A DNA stretch of 64,000 bases from an uncultured Prevotellaceae bacterium (GTDB lineage: Bacteria; Bacteroidota; Bacteroidia; Bacteroidales; Muribaculaceae), in assembly GCA_900317835.1 (NCBI GenBank), contig ONIL01000004.1, forward strand, positions 1-64,000, read 5' to 3'. The translations under genes were made by a program, and so were the position numbers. A model generated the notes under the pieces. That model had not been told where the DNA came from. It did no database searches and worked only from the letters and a program-made list of their open reading frames with translations. Numbering within the stretch: the stretch's first letter is position 1; each line of letters opens with the position of its first letter. Below are positions 28,627 through 36,522 of the stretch, in pieces.

Positions 28627-28634
28627 TATCTTTG
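28627..28634 (+). promoter_or_regulatory. -7 box before the YfhO gene
   Basis: TATCTTTG, 38 nt upstream of the ATG at 28673. Confidence 0.5.
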
Positions 28635-28672
28635 CGGGTTGTAATAAACGAAAACCAATTAACTACTAGATA

Positions 28673-31192
28673 ATGAAAAATAAATTAGAGAAGAAACTGA
28701 TCGGGTCGCTGTCGCTGGCCGACGTGATCCACTTTGCGATTGCGGTGGTCGTTTTTGCTGCCATATCGTGGATTTACTTCTATCCCAACGACGTGAACGG
28801 TGATGTGCTGCAACAGCACGATGTCATGCAGGGTGTGGCCAATAGCCAGGAAACCAGTTTGATGATGGAACAGACGGGCGAGAAATCGTGGTGGACCAAC
28901 TCGCTGTTCGGCGGCATGCCCACGTTCCAGATTGCCCCGAGCTACAAGGGCACGACCTATCTGAATCCCGCTTCGGCCCTTTACCGCTTGTATTTCCCGA
29001 CTCCCGTGAGCTGGATCTTCATCCTGATGCTGGGCTTCTTCATCCTGATGCTGGCCTTCAAGGTCAAGTGGTATTATGCCGTGCTGGGCGCCATCGGCTA
29101 TGCATTCTCGAGTTATTTCTTTATTCTCATGGGTGCTGGTCACATCTGGAAACTGATGGTGCTCGCCTATATCCCGCCCACGCTGGCAGGTATCGTGTGG
29201 TGTTACCGTGGCAAGTACCTGGGTGGTGCTGCCGTGGCCGCCTTCTTTGCCGCCTTGCAGTTGGCAAGCAACCATGTGCAGATGACCTATTACTCGATGT
29301 TCATCATCGTGGCCCTGGTCATCGCCTATCTGGTCAAGGCCATCATCGACAAGCGGGTGGGCCGCTGGTGCATCGCCACCGCCTCGCTGGCAGTGGCTGC
29401 AGGACTGGCTCTGCTGGCCAACTCGCCCAACCTCTACCTCACCTATAAGTATTCCCAGGAGACCATGCGTGGTGGCCACAGTGAACTCACCCCGACGGGT
29501 GAGGAAGCCGCCAATGCAAAACCTACGAAGGGCGGTCTCGATAAGGACTATATCACCCAATGGAGCTATGGCAAGGATGAAACCTTCACCTTGCTCATGC
29601 CCAATGTCAAGGGCGGTGCTACCATCAAGCCCGAGCACGGCGACAATCACATGATGTTGTTGAGCGAGACCGAGAAAGCCGAGAAGATGGTCAACTCTGG
29701 CGAGATGAGCCAGCAGGATTACCAGATCTTGAGCCAGTTCCCGCAATACTTCGGTGACCAGCCGATGACCAACGGCCCCGTGTATGTCGGTGCACTCATC
29801 TGCGCATTGTTCCTGCTGGGTTGCCTGATAGTCAAGGGGCCCGTGAAATGGGCTCTGCTTATCGTCACGATCATCTCTATTTTCCTCTCTTGGGGCCACA
29901 ACATGATGTGGCTCACCGATTGGATGATTGACCACTTCCCGATGTATAACAAGTTCCGCACTGTGGCGTCGATACTTGTTATTGCCGAGATTGCCATGCC
30001 CATCCTGGCCGTGCTGGGTCTGCGCGAACTGTTCAAGGAGCCTGATGGCTGGCGCAAGCACAAGATAGCCCTGTTAGCATCGTTTGGCCTGTGTGCAGTC
30101 ATCTGCCTGCTCACGGCAATTGCTCCAGGCATTTTCGGCCATTTCTCGGCCCAAGAGCATGAACAGCTCGTCGCTTCGGGCCAAATCCAGCAATTCCCCA
30201 GTGTGGATGCTGCAATTGCCGCGGTGCGCGGTGCGCTGGTGAGTGGTGATGCATGGCGCAGCCTGATAGTTCTGATTATTGGCTTTGGTGTGATTTTTGT
30301 CATGCTCAAGGGCAAACTCAACGAGATGGCGGCCACGCTCATCATCGCCGCTATTGTGCTGGTGGACATGTATGCCGTGAACAAGCGTTACATCAATGCC
30401 GACACTTTCACGTCCCACTATGATCTGCCCGAGCAGTCGTTCGCACCGCGTCCTGCCGATACCCAGATCCTGCAGGACAAGGACATGAACTACCGCGTGA
30501 TGGATGTGCAGCACTTCGGTGAGGCTATGCCCAGCTACTTCCATAAGACGATTGGTGGCTATCATGCAGCCAAGCTGACCCGTTACAACGATTTGATCAG
30601 CAATCAGATTGCCAAGAACAACATCCAGGTGCTGAATATGCTCAACGCCCGCTACTTCATTATTGATGATCAGACGGTACAGCGCAACCCCGACGCCCTG
30701 GGCAATGCCTGGTTTGTGGACTCATTGACCTACGTGGACAATGCCGACCAGGAAATGGCTTTCTTGGACAACTTCAATCCTGCCGTGAGTGCTGTTGCCG
30801 ATGCCAAGTTCAAGCAGCAGTTGGGCGAGGCGAAGGCTAAACAACCTGGTGACACCATCTACGAGACCAGTTATGCCCCCAACCACTTGACATACAAGAG
30901 CCACAGCGCTACTGGCGGCCTGGCTGTCTTCAGTGAGGTGTACTTCCCATGGGGCTGGAAGGTGAGCGTTGACGGCAAGCCTGTCGAGATGGGCCGTGTG
31001 AACTATATCTTGCGCGCATTGCAGTTGCCGGCCGGCGACCATGAGATTGATTTCAAGTTTGCCCCTGATGAGGTGAACAAGACCCAGACGTGGGCAACCG
31101 TCGCCGTTGTTGCCATCTACTTGTTGCTGCTTCTGGCATTGAACTATGCCCTGTTCGGCGACAGGTTCTTCAAGAAGAATCCTGAATCCTAA
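28673..31192 (+). CDS. YfhO-family multi-pass membrane protein
   Basis: An 839-aa membrane protein of the YfhO family, whose best-known members are GT-C-like proteins used in glycosylation of cell-surface polymers. About 12-13 helices are spread over residues 18-600, with one more near the C-terminus (about 805-825). A soluble domain of about 220 residues lies between. Family-type motifs are seen in the first extracytoplasmic loop (QQHDVMQG and FGGMPTFQI). It ends with TAA directly abutting the ATG of the next gene, so the two are co-transcribed and probably functionally linked. The sugar donor and acceptor are unknown. Confidence 0.85.
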   Translation: MKNKLEKKLIGSLSLADVIHFAIAVVVFAAISWIYFYPNDVNGDVLQQHDVMQGVANSQETSLMMEQTGEKSWWTNSLFGGMPTFQIAPSYKGTTYLNPASALYRLYFPTPVSWIFILMLGFFILMLAFKVKWYYAVLGAIGYAFSSYFFILMGAGHIWKLMVLAYIPPTLAGIVWCYRGKYLGGAAVAAFFAALQLASNHVQMTYYSMFIIVALVIAYLVKAIIDKRVGRWCIATASLAVAAGLALLANSPNLYLTYKYSQETMRGGHSELTPTGEEAANAKPTKGGLDKDYITQWSYGKDETFTLLMPNVKGGATIKPEHGDNHMMLLSETEKAEKMVNSGEMSQQDYQILSQFPQYFGDQPMTNGPVYVGALICALFLLGCLIVKGPVKWALLIVTIISIFLSWGHNMMWLTDWMIDHFPMYNKFRTVASILVIAEIAMPILAVLGLRELFKEPDGWRKHKIALLASFGLCAVICLLTAIAPGIFGHFSAQEHEQLVASGQIQQFPSVDAAIAAVRGALVSGDAWRSLIVLIIGFGVIFVMLKGKLNEMAATLIIAAIVLVDMYAVNKRYINADTFTSHYDLPEQSFAPRPADTQILQDKDMNYRVMDVQHFGEAMPSYFHKTIGGYHAAKLTRYNDLISNQIAKNNIQVLNMLNARYFIIDDQTVQRNPDALGNAWFVDSLTYVDNADQEMAFLDNFNPAVSAVADAKFKQQLGEAKAKQPGDTIYETSYAPNHLTYKSHSATGGLAVFSEVYFPWGWKVSVDGKPVEMGRVNYILRALQLPAGDHEIDFKFAPDEVNKTQTWATVAVVAIYLLLLLALNYALFGDRFFKKNPES

Positions 31193-31894
31193 ATGGACTG
31201 GAAAAGATATTGGACCGCCTGGAGCCGTCACCATCGCAGTGGCGGCTTCGGCATCCATTCACCCTATGCTTTCCAGTTTGTGCGCAATGTGTGGCGCCAG
31301 CCATTGCCCTATTATGCCTTTGGGAGTATTCATCAGCTGTTAGACACCATCAAGGCGGGGACGACCCGCCGGCAACGCCGTGAGATGGATCTCATCAGTG
31401 AGCGTGAAGCACGGTTGCTGTTCCGCTTGACCAATCATTTCAATCCGCGGCACATCTTGCAGATGGGCGCCTCAACAGGGGTGGAGAGTGTCACCATGCT
31501 CGAAGTGAGTCATGCGAGCCGATTGTATCTTTTTGACCCCCAATTGGAACAAAAGCCCCTTGCCGTGCGCGTGCTGCGAAGTCAGCTTGATAGGGTAGAG
31601 TGCTATGATGATGCTGGGGTGGCAATTGATGAGTTCCTTGATGCAGCAAATGCTGACGAAACCCCAGTCATTGCCCTGGTCAATGCCGCAATTGATGCGG
31701 GGATGATCTTTCGCCTGTTGGACGCAGGCACAGTGCTGGTCATGCGCAATCTGCACCTGGACAAGGCGATGCAAGGGTTGTTTGCGTCCAGCCGTGAACA
31801 CATGTCGATGGGCCAGACCTTTACCAACAACAAAATCACTATTCTCATTCCCAATCCCAAATTGCAACGCGAGGACTTTTCCTTGTGGTTATAA
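31193..31894 (+). CDS. Degenerate SAM-methyltransferase-like protein
   Basis: A 233-aa protein related to a Bacteroidetes group of class I methyltransferase-fold proteins. The N-terminal FGIHSPYAFQFV matches the GIHSPFV-type opening of that group. A Rossmann-like core starts at HILQMGASTGVESVTM (about 86-101), where the glycine-rich SAM loop is weakened, and continues through an acidic-strand candidate LYLFDPQ. Catalytic activity is therefore uncertain. The ATG directly follows the YfhO stop with no gap, indicating an operon. It is convergent with the AraC gene, with 69 bp between them and no strong terminator. Confidence 0.6.
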   Translation: MDWKRYWTAWSRHHRSGGFGIHSPYAFQFVRNVWRQPLPYYAFGSIHQLLDTIKAGTTRRQRREMDLISEREARLLFRLTNHFNPRHILQMGASTGVESVTMLEVSHASRLYLFDPQLEQKPLAVRVLRSQLDRVECYDDAGVAIDEFLDAANADETPVIALVNAAIDAGMIFRLLDAGTVLVMRNLHLDKAMQGLFASSREHMSMGQTFTNNKITILIPNPKLQREDFSLWL

Positions 31895-31963
31895 GTATTT
31901 GGATAGCATCTTAATAGGAAACAGAGCATTGCTTAGTTTCTTCTTAGTTGCTTTGTGAGGATA

Positions 31964-32875
31964 TTAATTATCTCTTTGGGCAAGGTAGTGTCCATTCGCC
32001 GACATGTTGCGGAATTGCTTGGGAGAGTGACCGTTCATGCGGATGAAGAATTTATCGAATGAGGCAGTCGTTGCAAAATGAAGGCTGTCAGCAATCTGTG
32101 TAATGGTCAGACCTGAGGTCGTTAGCAGCCAGGTAGCTTCCATGGCTAGCATTTGGTCGATGAAACTGATGACTGTGCGACCTGTGACCTGCTTGACAAT
32201 GCGCGAGAGGTGAGTAGTGGTAATGTTCATGCGGTTGGCGTAGTAACCGATGTCGTGATGCTCGGTGAAGTGCTGCCGCAATAGAGAAAAGAAGGAAATG
32301 AAGAGTTCCTCGTTGCGCTTGGTGATGTGGCGCGTGCGTGGTGTGCGTTGCTGGATGTCCTGCAAGTCAATCATGAATACTGACAGGAGCAAGTGCAGGG
32401 CTTCGTCTTTGAATGAAGATTGTCCCACAATGTGGTCATGAATCGTTTGCATTAATTGGGTGAGGCTCCTGGCATCATCGGGCGAGAGCACTTGTTTAGG
32501 GGTTCCAAAATGTGCCAGCGGGAAGTAAGATGTCTGGATCAAGTAACGAAACGCTGGCGTGTCATGGGCAGTGGGCTCGTCCACAATCAGGCAGATACCC
32601 TGATAGTCCCTTGATATGTCGAGCAGACGGAAGGGGAAGCCGGGCATATAGGTATATAACTCGTTCTTGCCTAGCTCTACCTCCTGATTTCCTGAAATGA
32701 GTCTCATGTGGCCATTCAAGACAATGGTGAAACTGTAGCAACTGACGGTTTCCTCCAGGTTGTTAGGAAGCCATGAACTGGCAGCGTCGGTGGTGGCGCA
32801 GAAAATTTTCCCGTCCCACATTCCGGCTTCATCGTTTCCTCCGATGAGATGATAAGCTTCGTCCAGTTTATACAT
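31964..32875 (-). CDS. AraC-family transcriptional regulator
   Basis: A 303-aa regulator with an N-terminal cupin-like sensor (about 20-160) and a C-terminal double helix-turn-helix AraC domain (about 195-295). The latter includes YYANRMNITTTHLSRIVKQV (first HTH) and TITQIADSLHFATTASFDKFF with the typical GHSPKQFR ending. The ligand is unknown. It is divergent from a predicted short transcript (33014-33150). Two direct repeats at 32942-32974, spaced 21 bp as expected for an AraC dimer, lie between the two promoters and nearly touch the -33 of the short transcript. Confidence 0.93.
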   Translation of the reverse strand: MYKLDEAYHLIGGNDEAGMWDGKIFCATTDAASSWLPNNLEETVSCYSFTIVLNGHMRLISGNQEVELGKNELYTYMPGFPFRLLDISRDYQGICLIVDEPTAHDTPAFRYLIQTSYFPLAHFGTPKQVLSPDDARSLTQLMQTIHDHIVGQSSFKDEALHLLLSVFMIDLQDIQQRTPRTRHITKRNEELFISFFSLLRQHFTEHHDIGYYANRMNITTTHLSRIVKQVTGRTVISFIDQMLAMEATWLLTTSGLTITQIADSLHFATTASFDKFFIRMNGHSPKQFRNMSANGHYLAQRDN

Positions 32876-32903
32876 GATGATTCATCGTGTTTGTTTTCGG
32901 GTA

Positions 32904-32911
32904 CAAAAATA
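32904..32911 (-). promoter_or_regulatory. -7 box of the AraC gene
   Basis: Reads TATTTTTG on the minus strand, 28 bp upstream of the ATG. Confidence 0.5.
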
Positions 32912-32941
32912 GTTAATTTTTTGTGTTTTTAAAAGGAGAAA

Positions 32942-32974
32942 TGTTCGTTTAGGATAATTTTGTGTTCGTTTGGG
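32942..32974 (+). promoter_or_regulatory. Direct-repeat operator for the AraC regulator
   Basis: TGTTCGTTTAGG (32942-32953) and TGTTCGTTTGGG (32963-32974) match at 11 of 12 positions, with starts 21 bp apart (two helical turns). The centre is 42 bp upstream of the -7 box at 33000, a typical activator position. Confidence 0.65.
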
Positions 32975-32976
32975 CT

Positions 32977-33007
32977 TTTGTGATTTGTTGATACTGGACT
33001 ATCTTTG
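32977..33007 (+). promoter_or_regulatory. Promoter of the short transcript
   Basis: TTTG (32977-32980), 19-bp spacer and TATCTTTG (33000-33007), an excellent match to the Bacteroidetes consensus. Confidence 0.65.
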
Positions 33008-33013
33008 CACTCT

Positions 33014-33150
33014 ATAAATGATAACCCAAATGCATTTTGATATGGACACCATTTCATAACCCCAAGTATATTAGTTAAGTATTTGATTTTTTCTAATGGA
33101 AATGTAGAAATCAAACCGCCTGAGTCAATCGACTCAGGCGGTTTGATTGT
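33014..33150 (+). ncRNA. Candidate AraC-controlled small RNA or small-peptide mRNA
   Basis: A predicted transcript of about 135 nt runs from the promoter 32977-33007 to a perfect 18-bp terminator hairpin at 33109-33148. The only ORF near its 5' end encodes 13 residues (MITQMHFDMDTIS, 33018-33059), starting about 5 nt after the predicted start. No other gene on this strand is served by this promoter; the next genes are antisense. Whether it acts as RNA, as peptide or not at all cannot be decided from sequence. Confidence 0.5.
33109..33148. terminator. Perfect 18-bp bidirectional hairpin
   Basis: Arms 33109-33126 and 33131-33148 are exactly complementary around the loop AATC. It ends the short rightward transcript and the leftward FKBP operon. 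Confidence 0.85.
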
Positions 33151-33168
33151 ATTATGCGTTGCTCCAGC

Positions 33169-34041
33169 TTACTTCATGGGGCGGGGCATTGTGGGACGAC
33201 TGGGCTTGGGAGAGTCGTCAAGACCTACGGTCTCGATTTCAAAAATCAAGGCCTCATTGGGCTCGATGCCGCGAGTTCCCTGAGAACCGTAAGCGAGTTC
33301 GCCGGGGATGACAACGTTAACCTTGCTGCCGGGCTTCATGAGTTGGATTATCTCAGCGAAACCGGGGATGACTTGCTTGAGGTTGAAGGGAACGGGCTGG
33401 TCATTGCTCTTGTCAAAGATGCTGTCATTGAGGTGACGACCCACGTAGTTCACCTTTACGATGTCGCTGTCGCTGAAGTTCTTGCCTTCACCTTCGGCCA
33501 GCACCTTATAGGCGATACCGCTCTTAGTAAAGATGTAGTCCTTGTCCTTTTTCAGCTTAGCCATGTATTCCTCACAGGCCTTCTTGTTGGCAATGGATTT
33601 GGGAGACTGATCCAAAGCCTTGGTGAGCAGGGGCTCAATCTTGCTCTGGAGAGCCATCATGTCGGCCTGTTCCATGGGAGTGGTCTTCATGATAGCCTCA
33701 CGCAGGTGCTGCATGAACAGGCTCTTGTTGATGGGCATACCGCACTGCTGCTCGATACCCATGTAGAGTTGAGCAATCTGCATACCCATTTGCAGACCAG
33801 CTTGGAAATTCTTGCTGGTGTCGGCGTTGGCGATGAGTTCCATACCCTTCAGGGCCTGCTCAATGTTAACAGTGGAATCCATGCTGCGCAACTGCTGGCC
33901 CATACCGGCGCCGTAGAGGTCACCAAATGCCATGCTCAACGAGTCCATAGCCTCATTGCTGCCGCTTGCACCCTTGCTGTTGCAGCCTACAAAACCAACG
34001 GTCAACAGACCGGCTGCTGCAATTGCTAAAATCTTCTTCAT
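33169..34041 (-). CDS. FKBP-type peptidyl-prolyl isomerase lipoprotein, long form
   Basis: A 290-aa FkpA/Mip-like isomerase. A lipoprotein signal with the lipobox GFVGC (Cys20) places it in the envelope. The N-terminal helical region (about 30-165) resembles the FKBP dimerisation domain. The C-terminal FKBP fold (about 175-280) has VKVNYVGRHLNDSIFD, VIPGFAEIIQLM and IPGELAYGSQG. It likely helps fold exported proteins. It is the last of three consecutive FKBP genes on the minus strand, 52 bp after the second. Confidence 0.9.
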   Translation of the reverse strand: MKKILAIAAAGLLTVGFVGCNSKGASGSNEAMDSLSMAFGDLYGAGMGQQLRSMDSTVNIEQALKGMELIANADTSKNFQAGLQMGMQIAQLYMGIEQQCGMPINKSLFMQHLREAIMKTTPMEQADMMALQSKIEPLLTKALDQSPKSIANKKACEEYMAKLKKDKDYIFTKSGIAYKVLAEGEGKNFSDSDIVKVNYVGRHLNDSIFDKSNDQPVPFNLKQVIPGFAEIIQLMKPGSKVNVVIPGELAYGSQGTRGIEPNEALIFEIETVGLDDSPKPSRPTMPRPMK

Positions 34042-34093
34042 AATAATAAAACTAGTTTTTTAATGAATTGAATGTTGATATTAAATAATGTTT

Positions 34094-34618
34094 TTATTTC
34101 TTCTTTTCTACCTTAATCAGCTGGACGTCGAAGATGAGCGTCGAGTTGGGGAGAATTTGATCCCCGGCTCCCTTGGAACCGTAAGCGAGCTCGCTGGGGA
34201 TAAAGAATTTGTACCTTGAACCTTCGCTCATGAGCTGCAGGCCCTCGGTCCAACCTGGAATGACCCTGTCAAGAGGGAATGTGGCAGGCTCACCGCGCTC
34301 CACACTGCTGTCAAACACGGTGCCGTCGAGCAAATATCCAGTGTAGTGTACTGTGACCTCGTCGGTGGGACCAGGCTTGGCACCTGTACCTTCTTTCAGT
34401 ACCATGTACTGGAGGCCGCTGGCGGTTTGAACGACGCTGTCATTCTTGGCGTTTTCCTCAAGGAACTCACGGCCTAGGGTCTTGTTGTCCTTGATCTGCT
34501 GGCCGTAGTCGGGGATGGTTTCCTCAGTGTTCTCGTTGCTTGATGAGCTGTTGCCATTGCAGCTTGACATGCCCGTTAAAAACAAGGCTGCCATAGCGAA
34601 AACTAAAAATTTCTTCAT
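34094..34618 (-). CDS. FKBP-type isomerase lipoprotein, short form
   Basis: A 174-aa lipoprotein (lipobox TGMSSC, Cys20) with a short linker and a complete FKBP_C domain (about 75-170): VTVHYTGYLLDGTVFDSSVE, VIPGWTEGLQLM and IPSELAYGSKGAG. It is nearly identical in the FKBP core to the cytoplasmic paralogue at 34658. Middle gene of the FKBP operon, with gaps of 52 and 39 bp to its neighbours. Confidence 0.92.
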   Translation of the reverse strand: MKKFLVFAMAALFLTGMSSCNGNSSSSNENTEETIPDYGQQIKDNKTLGREFLEENAKNDSVVQTASGLQYMVLKEGTGAKPGPTDEVTVHYTGYLLDGTVFDSSVERGEPATFPLDRVIPGWTEGLQLMSEGSRYKFFIPSELAYGSKGAGDQILPNSTLIFDVQLIKVEKKK

Positions 34619-34657
34619 TTTGACAATAATGGTTATGAAACTTCAGTATTTGAATGT

Positions 34658-35245
34658 TTACTTCTTCTCAACCTTGAGCAGCTGGACATCAAAGATGAGT
34701 GTCGAGTTCGGCTGGATGGGACCCGTACCATGGGGGCCATAGGCGAGGTTGGAGGGGATGAACAGCCTGTAGGCTGCGCCTTCACGCATCAGTTGCAGGC
34801 CCTCGACCCAACCGGGGATAACCTGGCCGACTGCGAATGTGGCAGGCTCTCCGCGCTCCACACTGCTGTCAAACACAGTGCCGTCAATCAGTTTGCCGGT
34901 ATAGTGAACAGTCACAACGTCGTTTGGACCGGGCTGCAGGCCTTCGCCTTCTTTCACAACCTGGTACTGCAGGCCGCTGACGGTGACCTTCACACCCTCG
35001 GCATTCTTGTTCTGCTCAAGGAACTCACGTCCCAAGCGCTCGTTCTGCTCAGCGCCTTCCTTTTCAAGATTGGTGAAAAAGTCGGTAACAATCTGCTTGG
35101 CCTCGTCAAAGGTCATCTTCTGCTCAGCACCTTCAAAGATGGCTCTCAAGCCATCAGCAAAGTCGTTGATATCCAGTTTCTTGATGCCCGAGCCAATGAA
35201 GTTGGCACCCATGCTCAAGCCTAATGCATAGCTCAATTTATCCAT
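34658..35245 (-). CDS. FKBP-type isomerase without signal peptide
   Basis: A 195-aa FKBP with an N-terminal helical domain (MDKLSYALGLSMGANF...; about 1-85) and an FKBP_C domain (about 95-193). No signal peptide or lipobox is visible, so it is probably cytoplasmic unless exported in another way. Sequence SSVERGEPATFAVGQVIPGW closely matches its neighbour. It is the first gene of the three-gene operon, with a -7 box at 35277-35284. Confidence 0.92.
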   Translation of the reverse strand: MDKLSYALGLSMGANFIGSGIKKLDINDFADGLRAIFEGAEQKMTFDEAKQIVTDFFTNLEKEGAEQNERLGREFLEQNKNAEGVKVTVSGLQYQVVKEGEGLQPGPNDVVTVHYTGKLIDGTVFDSSVERGEPATFAVGQVIPGWVEGLQLMREGAAYRLFIPSNLAYGPHGTGPIQPNSTLIFDVQLLKVEKK

Positions 35246-35276
35246 TGAAAAAATCTTCTTTTTTAAAAAAACGGTG

Positions 35277-35284
35277 CAAAGATA
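35277..35284 (-). promoter_or_regulatory. -7 box of the FKBP operon
   Basis: Reads TATCTTTG on the minus strand, about 31 bp before the first FKBP ATG. Confidence 0.5.
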
Positions 35285-35327
35285 GTGATTTATGTGATTG
35301 GGGTGTGCGTTTTTAGAAAAAAAATAC

Positions 35328-35335
35328 TATTTTTG
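35328..35335 (+). promoter_or_regulatory. -7 box of the sirtuin gene
   Basis: TATTTTTG, 63 nt upstream of the ATG at 35399. It is divergent from the FKBP promoter. Confidence 0.45.
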
Positions 35336-35398
35336 CTTTCATAATTAATCCAAAAGCATGCGATTATCAAAATCAACCCAATAAATAGACCGATAACT

Positions 35399-36103
35399 AT
35401 GAGCAAGAAGAAATTAGTGATTTCGTCAGGCGCCGGCATCAGTGCCGAGAGCGGTATCAAAACGTTTCGCGATGCCGATGGACTGTGGGAGAATTATCCC
35501 GTGATGGATGTGGCTAGCCACGAGGGATTCCTGCGCGACCCCGCTCTGATTCACAAGTTCTACAACATGCTGCGCAAGAAGCTGTTGGACGCCAGCCCCA
35601 ACGCCGCCCACCTGGGACTGGTTGAGCTAGAGAAGGACTATGACGTGAGGGTAATCACCCAGAATGTCGATGACCTGCACGAGCGCGCTGGCAGCACCAA
35701 CGTGCTGCACCTGCACGGCGAGTTGATGAAAGTGCGTTCGCTGCGTCATGAGGAGCGCGAGTACACTTTGCCTTGTGACCAATTGACCGACAAGGGGATT
35801 GAAACCAGTGTCGACACGCGTGACCCCTATGGCGACCCGGTGCGTCCCCACATCGTTTTCTTTGGCGAGGCCGTGCCTAACATGGAAGCTGCAGCCCAGC
35901 TTGCCCATGACGCCGATATCTTTGTCGTCATCGGCACCTCGCTGGTGGTTTATCCTGCAGCTGCCCTCATCCAGTATGTGAAACGTGGTGTGCCCATCTA
36001 CTACATTGACCCCAGGCCCGCCGCAGTCCCCGACTGGGTGACCGTGATCCCCAAGCCCGCCACCCAGGGCGTTGCCGACCTCATCAACCTGCTCCGCCAG
36101 TAA
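35399..36103 (+). CDS. cobB: Sir2-family NAD-dependent protein deacylase
   Basis: A 234-aa sirtuin removing acyl groups from lysines using NAD. Motifs: SSGAGISAESGIKTFRDADG (NAD site), TQNVDDLHERAG, catalytic His in LHLHGEL, and FFGEAVPNM. The zinc-binding region normally holding two CxxC pairs has only one cysteine here (TLPCDQ), so the module probably folds without zinc; I recall Bacteroidetes homologues with the same loss. Monocistronic, bounded by its own -7 box and a strong terminator at 36106-36142. Confidence 0.92.
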   Translation: MSKKKLVISSGAGISAESGIKTFRDADGLWENYPVMDVASHEGFLRDPALIHKFYNMLRKKLLDASPNAAHLGLVELEKDYDVRVITQNVDDLHERAGSTNVLHLHGELMKVRSLRHEEREYTLPCDQLTDKGIETSVDTRDPYGDPVRPHIVFFGEAVPNMEAAAQLAHDADIFVVIGTSLVVYPAAALIQYVKRGVPIYYIDPRPAAVPDWVTVIPKPATQGVADLINLLRQ

Positions 36104-36105
36104 AT

Positions 36106-36142
36106 AATCAACCGCTCTCACCTTTTGTGAGGGCGGTTGATT
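36106..36142. terminator. Bidirectional hairpin after the sirtuin gene
   Basis: A 16-bp stem with one G-T pair (36106-36121 with 36127-36142), followed on the plus strand by TTT. Shared with the convergent lipoprotein gene. Confidence 0.8.
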
Positions 36143-36162
36143 TTTATGACGTGGGGCACTGT

Positions 36163-36519
36163 TTAGTCCTTAAACTTGATAATAGTGTCCTCTCCAGCTC
36201 TTATCTCGATCACGTCTTGATAGAGGAGCCGCTCGTTTTTTTGCCTGATCATCACTTGGCGTGTGCCCTGCTGGGCTCCATAGCGTGTGCCCTTGACTTC
36301 ACCGTTAACAATCTGGGCGGTCGAGGCAAGGAATGTCTTGTCCAGCCCCGAAATGTTGACCCACAGGTCATCGTATTGCTTGCCTGACTCGCTGACAAAG
36401 ACAAGAAAACCAAAGGAATCTCGGCTCTGATAATCTTTGGCTATCTTGTATCCGGTGCTGCTGCAACCGCTCAGCACGAGTAGTGCGATGCAAGCGAGCA
36501 AGCACAAGAATTTCTTCAT
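36163..36519 (-). CDS. Small lipoprotein of unknown function
   Basis: A 118-aa protein with a clear lipoprotein signal (MKKFLCLLACIALLVLSGC, Cys19). The mature part is beta-rich with no recognised domain; it contains GFLVFVSESGKQYDDLWVNI and ends in charged residues. It starts 3 bp after the threonine dehydrogenase stop, so the two are co-transcribed, although a functional link is not obvious. Confidence 0.7.
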   Translation of the reverse strand: MKKFLCLLACIALLVLSGCSSTGYKIAKDYQSRDSFGFLVFVSESGKQYDDLWVNISGLDKTFLASTAQIVNGEVKGTRYGAQQGTRQVMIRQKNERLLYQDVIEIRAGEDTIIKFKD

Positions 36520-36522
36520 TTA

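Noticed and set aside
28685-30061. A 458-codon minus-strand frame opposite YfhO
   Set aside because: YfhO has clear membrane topology and promoter; the antisense frame is a codon-bias artefact.
32929-33114. A 61-codon minus-strand ORF between the AraC gene and the FKBP operon
   Set aside because: It overlaps the direct-repeat operator, the short-transcript promoter and the terminator stem, which explain the region better.
35399-36103. Sirtuin as a pseudogene because of missing zinc cysteines
   Set aside because: The frame is intact, other catalytic motifs are all present, and I recall the same cysteine loss in Bacteroidetes homologues.
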